Of a DNA stretch of 64,000 nt, positions 10,895 through 21,987 are shown in pieces. Every line of letters starts with the position of its first letter. Within the stretch, counting starts at the first letter, position 1. Under the pieces are notes generated by a model. The model was not told the origin of the DNA. It did not search any database and saw nothing but the letters and a program-made list of their open reading frames with translations. The stretch covers positions 175,617,896-175,681,895 of the forward strand of contig OY992540.1 in assembly GCA_963921195.1 (NCBI GenBank). The letters run 5' to 3'. The position numbers and the translations under genes are program-made. Source of the stretch: Pegoplata infirma. Lineage: Eukaryota > Arthropoda > Insecta > Diptera > Anthomyiidae.

Positions 10895-11786
10895 CTAGCT
10901 TTTTTGAACCCGGCGTTGCCCGGATTGAAAAAAAATTATATAATGAATGAGTTTTTTTATTAGCCAGTTTATCTATCGCTTCATGACTTTTCACTGGGGT
11001 TCATAAGGGTGGAGTGATTGTTTTTATACCCTACACTCTGGTGATGTAAGTTTGTCATTCCGTATGTAACAAATTGAAATATGTAAGTTTGTCATTCCGT
11101 ATGTAACACATTGAAATATTGGTTTAAGACCCCATAAAGTATATATAATATATTATATATTCATGATCCTTGATCGATTTTAAGTCGATCTAGCGATATC
11201 CGTCTGTCTGTCCGTCTGTCTGTTGAAACCATGTTTTTGGCAATAAACCGGAACCGATTTAAACGTTTGGCGTAATTCTCCTAGGCAGAAACTGATGTAT
11301 TTTTTTTTTTTAATCGGTTAAGTATTTTAAAAGTTATGAGTGAAAATGTAAAGGTACCTCTAAAATTATGGTGAATTTTACACAAAAAAATGCTATAACT
11401 TGACACCTGTTGAATGAATGTGAACGAAACTTGGCATTTAATGTAGTTTTATCATTCCTAACACTCACAAAAAATTTGGGCGGAATTGCACAATGGGGTG
11501 AGGCACCAGAAATTTAACCCAAAATTTAAAAATGATTTATCTTGGCTCATGGTTGACATATTCAAATAAAATTTTAAATAGGTTTATATTTTATTATTCT
11601 CAACGTGTTTTTGGTTATTTTGGTACCAATTATGGCAAAATCGGTCAAGTGGTTAAGAATCTATGAGCAATTGAAATGAGTTTCAATATAAACCTCCATG
11701 TATGGCGTGGCAGCGCGCCATTTTGTAGTCGTTGATGTTTTTTGGCTTGTTGGCTTGTTAGTTGTTATTTGTATCAATAGAAGTAA
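10895..11786 (-). mobile_element. Helitron-like fragment (CTAG end certain, other end approximate)
   Basis: The minus-strand 3' end reads a GC-rich stem (CCGGGCAACGCCGGG) followed by CTAG at 10895-10898 and a host T, as in the better-defined Helitron at 47433-51419. The 5' end is placed near 11786, where 'CAATAGAAG' resembles the other element's end, but the expected TC is not perfect. Confidence 0.5.
11030..11260. repeat. Dispersed repeat block ('CATAAAGTATATATA' / 'GTCTGTCCGTCTG')
   Basis: It contains a duplicated 'TTTGTCATTCCGTATGTAAC' unit, 'GACCCCATAAAGTATATA' and a GTCTGTCC tract. In the opposite orientation the same blocks occur at 28450-28617, 62100-62270 and, in part, at 10640-10730 and 63780-63840. 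It lies inside the Helitron-like segment. Confidence 0.65.
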
Positions 11787-12950
11787 AAAATACGTAGTAT
11801 GTCATACACGTGGTTGCTTTTATATAATTTTCATACCTACTATATACTTATAAATTTTTTTTTTTTTAATATTTACATTGCACTATACTTCCGATCATTA
11901 CTTTTCTTTGGCAAAATGGAAAAATTTTTGGTTTAAAAAAGATTTTGTGTTAAAAATTGTTATAATATTGCAAGAAATTTTTTGTATTTCAACCAGAGAC
12001 CAAATATAACAGTTATGTGTGTATTTTTGTTTTAAAAAAATCATTAAACGAATGTTGTCCAAACTAACTATTTTTTATATGAAAGGAAATCTGAGATTCT
12101 TAGAAATTTTATCTATAGAAATTTGGTTACATAAAAATGTTTTAGATAGCAAAATGTCATAAATTCGCTTTAAAGCACAATATAAATTAATTTTATTTTT
12201 TTCGATTTTTCGTTAGCATAAAAAATTTAAATAAAATAAAACGTAAATACAATATTTGCATAACTTCAGTTTTACTTGAACGAACCACAGTGTTCTAATT
12301 AAAACAATTGGCCGCATATTGAGGTTTTGGTGTACATCATAAATTTATTTCAATTTTAACTGTGAATTTCCTTTCTTAACATCAATTATGTTTAAAGCAT
12401 TTAACGAAATATTATACAGTTTAGTAAAACCACCCCCGCCCGTACCGCAAAAAAAATTGTACATACTTAAATTTACAACAACAATTGTTTTATCTTAATT
12501 AACTTTAATTTTATATTTATTTAAATACAAAACAAATCATAACTTCTAATAATATTTACAAATTTCATTACATTTGTATTAACAAATTCATTTACACTTA
12601 AAAATATACAAATCATTAAAAAAGATTTTCGATGTTGAGTTATTTATTCTTCATTCCATTTTATATATAATAATCTAAATATTTGTCTAACAGCAGCATC
12701 CAAAAATAGCGTCCAAAAGCAGAATCCAAAAGCAGCGTCCAAAGCAGAATAAACACACAAGCTAAATATATTTAGACATAAAAAAAATAGACTTTGTTTT
12801 GCTTTTTTTGGATATACATAAAATAAAAAAAGCCATTCGTTGTCCAAACATTCATCAGAGCTACTATTGGACAAGATAATGTGTACAGCCGGCTGCTGTT
12901 AGAAAGCTTGTTGTTGAATATTAAAGTGTGATGACTATTTTTAGATATCA

Positions 12951-13729
12951 TTAATGAAAATTATCAAATATTTGTCTGTTTTTGGATAATATTAGCAGCT
13001 TTTTTAAACCCTGGTTTGAAGTGCTGTTTGTAGCTATGTTTGTACGATTGTTGTTCGTAGTGTTGTTGTTTGTAGTGATGTTTGTGCGTATTGTTGCGAT
13101 GTTGTTGCTATTGGGTGTAATATTATTAGTACTAGTTGTAATGTTGTTGCTTCTAGTTGTTATTCGGTTTGTTGTTGTTATTGGAGATATGTTGTTTCTA
13201 GCAAATTCGTTGTTTGTTGTTGAGCTTCTTCTGATTATGTTGTTTCTAGTAATGCTGTTGGTGCTTGTTATGTTGTGGTTAATTGTGATACTTGTAGTAT
13301 TAATGTTGTTTGTATTGTTGTTGCTTATTGTGTTATTATTGTTGTGGTTCATGTTGTTATTGAGGTTGTTGTTGTTTATTCTGATGTTATTGTTGTGTTT
13401 AAACTTGTTCCAAAGTATCTTTAAGATTTGATTTTGAGATTGTTGTAGTTCTCTGCAGTGTGTTGATCCCCCCCAAGCAGTTATTCCGTGGCGCAGATGA
13501 GACTCGACAAGTGAGTAGTAGACTTGCCTTACAACACTATAAATGGAGGTATTACTAAGGTAATGTAGCATAAACGCTGATTTTCTTAGTTTCAATCGAA
13601 GGTTGTTTATGTGAATTCCCCATTTAAAGTTATGGTCAACGTGTACTCCGAGGTATTTATAAGAGTTTACAAGCTCGATATATGTATTGCAATCATCATT
13701 ATTATTGCTGTTTTTGTGTAGGCATTCAA
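12951..13729 (-). pseudogene. LINE C-terminal region with Asn-rich expansion
   Basis: It begins with the post-RT region ('YKYLGVHVDHNFKWG', 'MLHYLSNTSIYSVVRQVYY', 'LRHGITAWGG'). After 'ILKILWNKFKH' the sequence becomes almost only Asn, Thr, Ile and Ser for about 130 residues, encoded by an imperfect AAC/AAT trinucleotide run, before ending at 'LSKNRQIFDNFH'. The expansion has kept the reading frame. Confidence 0.7.
13020..13410. repeat. Imperfect (GTT)n/(AAC)n trinucleotide tract
   Basis: About 390 bp of degenerate GTT-based repeats on the plus strand (TTGTTGTTCGTAGTGTTGTT and similar). It lies inside the LINE coding sequence; a shorter Asn-rich tract recurs in the downstream piece at 8680-8720. 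Confidence 0.8.
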
Positions 13730-14765
13730 TGCTGTGAAATATCTGTAAACTTAATGTTAGGTGCTTTAATATGCATAACTTTCGTTTTAGTAGCGTTTAT
13801 TGTCAGTCCGAAGTCGTGACACCATTTATTTAACGTATCGAGCTCATGTTGCATAATTTCAACGGCAGATGCGATGTTCTTATGTGATACAATAATTGCA
13901 GTATCGTCGGCATATGCGAATGTTGTGCTTTTGCGCAAATTGTTGATTATGTCGTTCGTGTACATTATAAACAAAATTGGACCCAGTTTTGATCCCTGAG
14001 GTACGCCACATTCTGAAGACATATTGTTGCTTAGAACGTTATTTATTTTCACATGGTAGGAACGTAATTGAAGATAGTTTTTGAACCAATTTAAACAATT
14101 CCCCCTGATTCCATTTTTTTCCAAAACCAACAGCAGCTTACTATGAGATAGTGTGTCAAACGCCTTACTAAAATCTACAAACAGTGCCAAGCAATGATTG
14201 TAGTTACTAAGATTTAGATTTATGTGATTTGAAAAATTTCCTAAAAGTTGATTTAAATTCTTCCCTTTTTGAAATCCAAACTGATTTTAATTAATAATCT
14301 TGTATTTTTCAATATATTCTGTGAGCCTTCTACAAACTATTTCCTCTAGTATCTTCTCAATTACTGATAATATAGATATGGGTCGATAGTTGTTATAATC
14401 GTTTTTCTTACCGTTTTTATATATAGGACGTATTAAAGAAGTCTTCAACAACTCTGGTATAGTTGCACTATGTAGGCTCTCGTTAACAATTTTTGTTATC
14501 ACGGGTGTTAAAAAATTTGCGTTATTTTTAATATCTTTTGGCCTTATTTGGTCTATGCCTGCTCCTTTTTTGATATTTAGATTTTTCAGAATGTAATATA
14601 TTTCTTCTTCATTTGTACAGTTAATATACATTGAGTTTTGTAGTGTTCTGACTGTTAAATTACTCGTGTTTAAGTTACAATGGTGTAGAATATGTTGCAC
14701 ATTTTCTTTAAATTTTATTGCAAAGTTATTTGTGATTGTATTGAGATCATAATAGGTGTTAATGA
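13726..14765 (-). pseudogene. Reverse transcriptase domain of the second LINE
   Basis: RT motifs are clear: 'GAGIDQIRPKDIK', 'YRPISILSVIEKI', then 'NQFGFQKGK', 'FVDFSKAFD', 'GVPQGSKLGPILF' and the catalytic 'AYADD'. One in-frame TAA at 14287-14289 interrupts 'YKIIN-NQFGF'; reading through it stays in frame. A frameshift near 13730 separates 'FTDISQH' from the following 'YIELVNSYKYLG' thumb segment. Confidence 0.8.
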
Positions 14766-15230
14766 AGCAAAACAGGCCAAAGCGTAATCAATCGTCAGAA
14801 ACCCGTGATTTTGGAAAAGAAAAAAAACAAACATTTCAATCCACAAAATTAAAAAAAAAGAACATCCCACAAAAATTAAAAAATTTTAAAAATAAGTGTT
14901 GTTATAAAAAAAGTGGAAAAAACTCCTCCAAAAATTAAAATCTAAAAACTTGAAAAAATGCTCTAAAAAGTGAAAAAATGCTCTAAAAATTTAAAAAATG
15001 CTCTAAAAGTATGCTCTTATGTTAAAATATGCTCCTAAAATATGCTAAAATATGCTCTTAAGGCCAAAATATGCAAAAATATGCTCTAACAAATCGATGC
15101 CAGATTTCTTAAAATCTTCTGAAACGGATAAATACCTTACCCATTTATCAATACAAAGCGCAGGAAAAAACATGATACTGCATATTTTTGGTTTCCCTGG
15201 TTATTAGTATAGAATAATCATCGCTGCCTA
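14766..15230. repeat. A-rich region with ATGCTCTAAAA minisatellite
   Basis: 14950-15090 contains about ten diverged copies of 'AAAAATGCTCTAAAA' / 'AAAATATGCTCTTAA'. The rest (14766-14950, 15090-15230) is A-rich and non-coding. The same unit flanks the TIR element at 5874-8148. Confidence 0.75.
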
Positions 15231-15661
15231 CACGCAAAAAAATCTGTGTCAGATTGAGCATCCTATTTGGTAAAATTTTTTTCATACCAAAAAAAATGTT
15301 TAACCAAATTTTTGCTAAAATTATGCTTGTCAATGTTAAAGTAACATAATGAGTTTTTTATGTAAAATAACCAAGAAACTTGCAAATAACGCAAATTACT
15401 TGCACAAAAATTTATCGAAAGAAAACAACAACAAAAAACAAACAAATACAGACCGCCATTTTCATTTTGTATTTTTGTGTGCGTGCTTCGTTTATTTTTT
15501 GTGTTATAAAAACGTAAAAAGGAAATTGATAAATAACCTTAAAATAACTTGATAAATAAAAATAAATAATTAGTTTTTTAAAAGATAAATAAATGTAATA
15601 TAAAAAAATGCTAAAGTTAATTTTTCTGTCATAACTTAAAACACCATTCATTTAGCAAAAC

Positions 15662-16110
15662 CAATGGAGTCCCAGCCGTATGTTTCGATGAATTACAAAT
15701 GGAATGATAAAGTGAGTATACCCCTATTTTGAAGACACCATTAAGGTTTAATAGATTTTTAGGTAAAAATTAGTGTTTGGTAATAATTTTCTATTTTTAC
15801 AGGGTACTGGTAAATAAATTTTTGAAGCTATGGCGAATCATTCACTACAATAAAGAGCGTGGACACCAGTTCTGCCTTGAGTTATAAAATAAAAACCTGA
15901 AAACGTTAAGCCAAGGGAGCCCAGACCTGTTTTGATGAATTACAAATGGAATGATAAAGTAAGTGTTCCTCCATACCAAGAGGCCAATGGGGCTTACCAG
16001 TTTTTTAAATTAAAAATTTATGTTCTCTAATAATTTTATATTTTTACAGGATGCTTATAAATAAATTCGTGAAGCTATAGCGGATCCTTCACTTTAAGAA
16101 GCGTAGGCAG
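15662..16110 (+). pseudogene. Tandemly duplicated exon-intron-exon-like relic
   Basis: Two units (15662-15900 and 15912-16110) share 'TGAATTACAAATGGAATGAT', then AAA followed by a donor-like GTGAGT or GTAAGT (15712, 15959), an AT-rich 91-bp stretch and an acceptor-like TTTTTACAG (ending 15802, 16049). Both putative introns are exactly 91 bp. The left exon reads 'MNYKWNDK' and the right exon continues to a TAA, with 'EAMANHSL' or 'EAIADPSL' after it, reminiscent of the start of MADF/Myb-SANT-type domains. Likely a captured, duplicated and decayed gene fragment; the domain match is weak. Confidence 0.35.
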
Positions 16111-16919
16111 CTGTCACTGGAGAAAATTGTACAAAAAGGGTCAGTTGGTCGGTGGTAATTTATATCCTACACAACATTTATTATATTAATATGGATTTAT
16201 TGTGTGAAAATTTTAAATTCAACAAATATACAAATTTTTACAAAAATTTATTGAAATTTTTTTTTGGCATAAATGTGGTAATTTTTGGCATTATTTTTAG
16301 TCACCTTTTCTAATAATTTTGGTATATTTCACATGGACGTATTCAGGGGGGGGCCCAGGGGGCCCGGGCCCCCCCCTTTTGGATTGAAAAATTTTAAAAA
16401 ATGTAAACACTTCAACACATGATACAAGTAACAAACATATTTTTTTTCAGTATTGTAAATATTTTAGTTTTTGGAGAAATGTTTTACATATTTTTTATAA
16501 AAACTCTTGATTTTGAGTTAATTTTCATTTTTAAAAAGTCATTTATATCGAAATATCTGTAAAATATGTATCGAAAACACATTATATTGGTTTTATTTAA
16601 TGAAAATGATGCATCAGTATCATGAAAACAGTTTTCTACAAAAAATTTCAAACTCTGAGTATCTAAGTCAATTTTTCTATATTAAAAGTCTCATTATATT
16701 TTTTATATTATTTTTATAAAAAATTCTCAGATTCTGAAAAATTTTTACTAAATAAAAATTTTCATATTAATTTTTAATTTTCAATCTAGCAATTTTTTGA
16801 AAAATCGGGTTTGAATTGAAAAACTGCAGTTTTCAAAATTTTATAATGACTTAGGACAATATTAAAACTGGCAAAAAATAAAAAACTTCGATTATTTTTT
16901 ATGTAAATAAACAAAGATA

Positions 16920-17479
16920 CACAGAAAAAATAAAAAAAAAATATTTGAGTAAATTTTTAGTACTATTGAGTAAAAAATTACTCAATTTTGCACCAGTAAT
17001 TGAGTAACAGTGCACCAGTAGTATTGAGAAAATTTTTAATAAAAATTTATTAAATGTTTGAAAAAAATTTGAGTAAATTTTTAATTGACACAATTACAAA
17101 TTTTCTCAAAATGTGTTTTTTTTTTTTTTAAGTTTAAAAAAGTTTGAAATTTTTTTACAAAAAAAAAAACAAAAAACTTGTGTTTTCAAACTTTACCAAA
17201 CATATTTATGTCTCAAAAACATAGGAAAATTTTATAAAGACGATTACAAACTTTCATGTACATACACAAAAAACTATAAACTAAACGAGAATTAAAAAAA
17301 CTATGAGAGTTTAAAAAATAATAAAAAACTATTAAATTTTTATTAAATTATTTACTTAATTTTTTTTTTAAATTTTTAAGTAAATTTTTAATTACGTCAA
17401 TTAAAAAATTACTCAATTTTTGTTTTTTAATTTAAACAAGTGATTACTCAAATTTGTTTCCTCCATATTTTTTTCTGTG
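16920..17479. mobile_element. Mariner-type MITE (560 bp)
   Basis: The ends CACAGAAAAAA and TTTTTTCTGTG are flanked by TA (16918-16919, 17480-17481). The interior is strongly A/T with repeated 'TTGAGTAAATTTTT' motifs in both orientations near the ends. Non-coding. Confidence 0.7.
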
Positions 17480-18831
17480 TACATTTTCTTAAACGAATTT
17501 ACAAAAGTAACTTAAAAAAATTTAATGACGTATTTGGAATCTAGATTTCCATTTTATAAAAATCCAGTCCTTAAATGTTTCGCCAAGGCAATAATATGTA
17601 ACAGTAGAGCCGTAAAAAGCGCTAAAGAATTGATTAATTTTCAAGTCCAAATATCTCGATAACGAAATATTCTACAAAATATTTTAATGGCAGATTTGGA
17701 GTCAGGTCCTTTATAATGGCTCATACGTGAGATTGAATATCTCGGAAATGCGTAACAGTAGAACGACGCCTAAATTAGCGGTTTCGAATTTCCAAACGCC
17801 ATGGCGCGCCAATATCAGAAAAATGTTAAGCGATTAAAATATTTGGTAAGATAATTTGGAATATGGAGGGCTAAATCTATCTGGTTCATATTATTTAATT
17901 TTAAATTTTTTCACAAATACATACTTAAAACTTCTTACTTTTAGGTTTCATATTGTTTCCAGGAACGGTTTTTATAGGAAAAATACCTCAGAATCTAAGA
18001 ATTTATCAGAATTTTTTTCATAAAAAAATTGTCAGATTTGAAGACATTTTTGCTATAGAAAATTTCAGAGATATTGAAAAATTTTTTTAATAGAATATTT
18101 TCAGAATATTTTCTATAGCAAAGTTCTCAGACTCTGATACATTTGCTTATAAAAAAAATCTCAGATTCTAAGGCAGTTTTTACAATAGAAAAATTCTCAA
18201 ATTCTTGCTGCTGTGAACATAATCGAACATCGAATTATATTTAAACAAGAACTAACATATTTTTTGACAACAAAAGAAAAAAATCGAGGATTTTTTTTAA
18301 CAACATTTTTTTTGCTGAATTCTACAAAAATAAGCTGAATTAAGTGGGGAAAAAATTCTCAAATCGCTTAAATTTACTATTTAACCATGTAAACCGTTTG
18401 CTGAATTGCAAAACCCTTAGCTGAATTTAACTAATTTTTGGGGAAAAAAAGATCTCTGTTGAAATTTATTGTTTTACAATGTAAAACAGTAGCTGAAATC
18501 CGATATGCTTAGCTTACTTAGTATTAGACAAATTGCTTAAAATACTATTTTGCAGTATAAAACGGTTGCTGAATTGTATAAAAACTATTAAAATTTACTT
18601 TTTTTACTGCTAAATTGCATAAAACTGCTGAATTTATTCTGATTAATTTTTATTAAAAATAAAAATTGTTTTATTCGACCTTTAAAATATTATATTTTCA
18701 GGATGTTTATTCTGGCTCGAGGTCATTATTTTCTTTACTAATTAAAACCATGATATTCTCATAGCATAATTTTCAAGAAAATTATTTTTCTAATTTAAAT
18801 TTATTTGTGTTCGTCATTTTTGCAAGACTTA
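17480..18831. other. AT-rich interior of the hAT element, no gene
   Basis: Non-coding. 17990-18210 repeats a 'TCTCAGATTCTGA' phrase about six times, also seen at 16715-16745 and 22440-22530. 18300-18640 starts the GCTGAATT repeat field. Confidence 0.5.
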
Positions 18832-19430
18832 CAAGGGAAGTCTCCCTAGTGTCACCCGCGGATCTTTATGGAATTGGTTTTATTTTGTAGAGCAGAAAAA
18901 ATAAAGGGACACGTATTTTTTTTTAGCGGCCCAAATTCATATTTAGGGGGTAAAAAGGAGGGGGGAAGACAAGGCCATTTTTCAGTTTTTTTCGTTTATC
19001 TCCTATATTATGCAAGGAAACCTAGTCATGTTACATACCAAATGAAAGGTCTTTGAAAAACCTATCTACTTGTGCTAAGAACGTGTTCAAACATGCACAA
19101 CTTTTCGTCATATTGAGTAAAATACCAAAATTTTAGGATATTTTTGTTAATAAGTCGAAAAATATTAACTTCTTTGGCCCGTTGTTAGCACCACGAGATA
19201 GGTATTTTTAATACCTTTAATCTGATACCACACATGCCTATATCAATTTTGTTTAAATAGGCGTAAATTGTAAAAAACTGAAAAAGGTCAATTTCCCCCC
19301 ATACAAATCGACCCCCCCTAAAAATGAGTTTGGGCCGCTAAAAAAAATACGTGTCTAATTAATTTTCGTTCTTAACAACATATCCAAATTTCATGAAGAT
19401 CGGAGGGTGACACCAGGGAGACTTCCCTTG
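18832..19430. mobile_element. MITE with CAAGGGAAGTCTCCCT ends, TTA target (599 bp)
   Basis: TIRs CAAGGGAAGTCTCCCTAGTG and complement, flanked by TTA (18829-18831, 19431-19433). An inner inverted pair ('AGCGGCCCAAA' with 'TTTGGGCCGCT') lies about 85-100 bp in. A second, diverged copy is at 37587-38142. A TTA target fits Harbinger-type elements. Confidence 0.8.
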
Positions 19431-19736
19431 TTAATCGACACGTGTTTCGGAATTTGTCAAATTCCATTGTCAAGATTATTTAGCAAAAAATAGAAACGAT
19501 TTACTACAAAGTAGCAAACGAGTCTAATGACAAATCGTTCGTGCACAAACTAAAATATTAATCCATATTCGCCTCTATTCACAATGAGAATTAGAAAGAC
19601 GAAGAAATTGTACCATACTAATAAGGCAACGATTGTCAATAACCAACAAAAATATTTAAAACAATTTTACCTATGATAGTCCTGAATTTAATTAAAAAAA
19701 AAAAATATAAACTATTGAAATTTACACACAATTTTT

Positions 19737-19968
19737 TTTTCCAATGAACGACTTTCATAGTATTTATGAACAAATTCATAAAATTTATTAGCTTTTTCCC
19801 AATACTTATAAACGTTTTCATGGTATTTATAAATAAATCATAATATGTGAAATTTAAGAATATTTAACACTTTTTCATAAATACTATGAAAAAGTTAAAC
19901 ATTTAATGAAAAAGTTCATAATTTTTATGATTTGTACATAAATACTATGAATTTCGTTCATTGGAAAA
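19737..19968. mobile_element. Short palindromic MITE (232 bp)
   Basis: The ends TTTTCCAATGAACGA and complement extend inward as 'TTCATAGTATTTATG', giving arms of about 55 bp plus internal repeats of 'CATAGTATTTATGA'. Target duplication not resolvable in the T-rich flank. Confidence 0.6.
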
Positions 19969-19984
19969 TATTTTTAACAATTTC

Positions 19985-21283
19985 AAATAGTTGCTTTATT
20001 CTACAAAACTTAGCTGAATTTAATTAATATTCAGCAAATTGCTAAACTAATTAAAATTTTCTATTTTACTATGTTAAAAAGTAAATAGCTTAAAGTTTAC
20101 TGTTGCTGAATTGCATAAAACTCAGCTGAATTTAAATAAATTTGAAAAGCATTACTTAAATGTAGAAATTTTATATTTTACAATGTATAGCGGTTGCTGA
20201 ATTTTATAAAACTTAGCTGAATTAGAAAAACTAATAAAAAACATTAAATGATTAAATATTTAATAGTTTACTATGTTAAAAGGTAGCTGAATTATCAAAC
20301 CATGCTGTTTTTTTTTAAGGAATTTCATAAAATGTTTGTAGTTCTTTGTTTTTTTTAAACGGCTAGCTGAATTGGATAAAGTATCAAGTTTCAATTATTA
20401 TTTATGTGGAAAATATTTGTATTTTGTATTTTAAGGTATTAAATCTTGGCAGAATAGTATTTACCTTGGCTCAATTGCATTTATCTTTATCAGATTTCAA
20501 TTTGAATGAATATTTTATATAAAAGTGATTGTAGTCAAACATTTTATAGTGTTAAGCTATTGCTCAATTGCATTTGTCGGGGCTAGATTTAATAAAAAAA
20601 AGAATTATATTGGTGTTTTTAAGATTTGATGTTCAAATTTTTAAAAACTGTAGCTGAATTATTTTGCTACATGAATTTCTAGACATGTTTTGCTAAATTA
20701 CATCAGTCTGTTGTTATTATTTTAAAACTGGATATTTTGATCTTTTTACTAAGTGTTTTCTCTGAGTGTATGCGTATGTTCAGTAATGTTATTGTTAGGT
20801 ATATGTTCAGTGTTATTTTAGTTGTTGGTTTTTCTTAAACAATTTTTTTTTTTGTAAATTTAAGCGCGTGTATGTAAAAACTTAAGTATCACCGTATTAA
20901 AAGTGATATATAATAACAACAAAATAAATAGAAATAGAAAAGGTTTATTGAAAACTTTTATCATATTAGGTGTGTTTTATGTTATTAAACTAAAATAACA
21001 AAAAAAAAAAACATATAAATATAGTTTAAATAAAAAACAATATAACTATAGTTTAAATAAAAAACAAAATCTCATAATTTAATGTTTAACTTTTCTTATT
21101 TTTTTTATCAAAAACGAAAATCGTGTTTTCCTCTTAATGTTTCACGTTTTAATTCTATTACATGGAATTTTCTGTTTTCATATTTTTGTTTTAAGCTTTG
21201 TAACGTTTTTCATTGCATGCTGCAATGAGTTTGATGATTTGATGAAATTATTTTAAGCAAAAAAAAATCGTAAACACAAGCTT
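19985..21283. other. AT-rich, non-coding
   Basis: Apart from the GCTGAATT phrases up to 20690, nothing recognisable: A/T tracts and a few short imperfect repeats ('ATATAACTATAGTTTAAATAA' twice near 21010-21065). Confidence 0.4.
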
Positions 21284-21987
21284 CCCAGCAAAACTTTGGT
21301 AATAGGTAGTGATTATATAACACATTACCAGGTAATGTATATACCTTATTTGTAGCATTATTTTAGGATGTCTTACCAAACATTTGTTCCACAACGTATT
21401 ATTTTCAAGTGAAAAATAATGCATTACTAATAATTTGATACGTAATGCATGATTATTGGAAAAAATTTATTTCATATTTATTATTTCTAAACATTAAATC
21501 ATGGATGAATTATATTTGGTTACATTATGTATTATTTGAAAGTTTGAAATAATGCATTGTTTATAATTGGATGCATAATGCATTACAATAACATAAAAAA
21601 TAATTATTTTATAAAAAAATGCATAAGTTTAAACTAGAGATGGGCTCACGACAGGAAATTTCTAACGACACACACTCACGAGCATATTTTATCTACTTAC
21701 ACTCACTTACAATCACTACTTTTTCACTACTCGTAACACCATATCTTCTGGTATGCTATACTGTTTCATTTCTCGTAACCTATAAAATATCATATACTTT
21801 ACACCTTACTCGTATTCTTCGTTATAAATTTATGACTTATTTTATACCTTACTGGTATTCTTTGTGATAATGTGGATGCATTACTTTGAGTCTCATCGCC
21901 TGTTAAAATCATCAATGCTGCAATGTATAAAATAAGAGATCCTATACCTTATTTTATACCTTATTTGGTAATCTAAGTTTTGCTGGG
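21284..21987. mobile_element. CCCAGCAAAACTT-ended MITE (704 bp)
   Basis: The ends CCCAGCAAAACTT and AAGTTTTGCTGGG are flanked by TT on both sides. The interior repeats 'AATGCATTA' palindromes. Related ends occur at 31929-32171 (flank AA) and 32926-33766 (flank TA). Confidence 0.65.

Larger units (their letters stand above)
8863..12850. mobile_element. 4-kb fold-back element with about 0.75-kb inverted arms
   Basis: The ends are TGTTTGGACAACGAATGG and its complement. The left arm is 8863-9950 (including a 335-bp inserted MITE), the right arm 12085-12850; they match over almost their whole length. Mirror-image open frames at 8827-9069 (+) and 12644-12874 (-) are arm sequence, not genes. The centre (9950-12085) holds a Helitron-like piece and a common dispersed repeat. 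No clear target duplication was found at the ends. Confidence 0.75.
8250..14765 (-). mobile_element. Second LINE (CR1/Jockey superfamily), 5' truncated
   Basis: The RT begins at about 14765 (no endonuclease or ORF1 is seen upstream, so it is 5' truncated) and runs left through RT (13730-14765), thumb and C-terminus (12951-13729), then is split by a fold-back element (8863-12850) and ends with the C-terminal domain and 3' region (8250-8862). A premature stop, a frameshift and the insertion make it dead. A related C-terminal fragment lies at 36750-37060. Confidence 0.8.
18300..20690. repeat. Degenerate 'GCTGAATT...ATAAAAC' repeat field
   Basis: Many copies of a short phrase 'TAGCTGAATT(G/T)...ATAAAACT' with a loose 40-90 bp spacing, in two blocks (18300-18640, 19985-20690), separated by the MITEs at 18832-19430 and 19737-19968. 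Function unknown; an old minisatellite or internal repeats of the hAT element. Confidence 0.55.

Noticed and set aside
8827..12874. Two similar open frames (80 and 76 codons) on opposite strands
   Set aside because: They are the two inverted arms of the fold-back element read outward; no domain, hydrophobic low-complexity translation.
12982..13431. 149-codon Leu/Val-rich frame on the plus strand, looks like a membrane protein
   Set aside because: It is the complement of the Asn-rich trinucleotide tract of the LINE; GTT/TTG repeats give Val/Leu by composition.
14756..14938. Lys-rich 60-codon open frame
   Set aside because: Produced by A-rich DNA before the minisatellite; no start context or homologous pattern.
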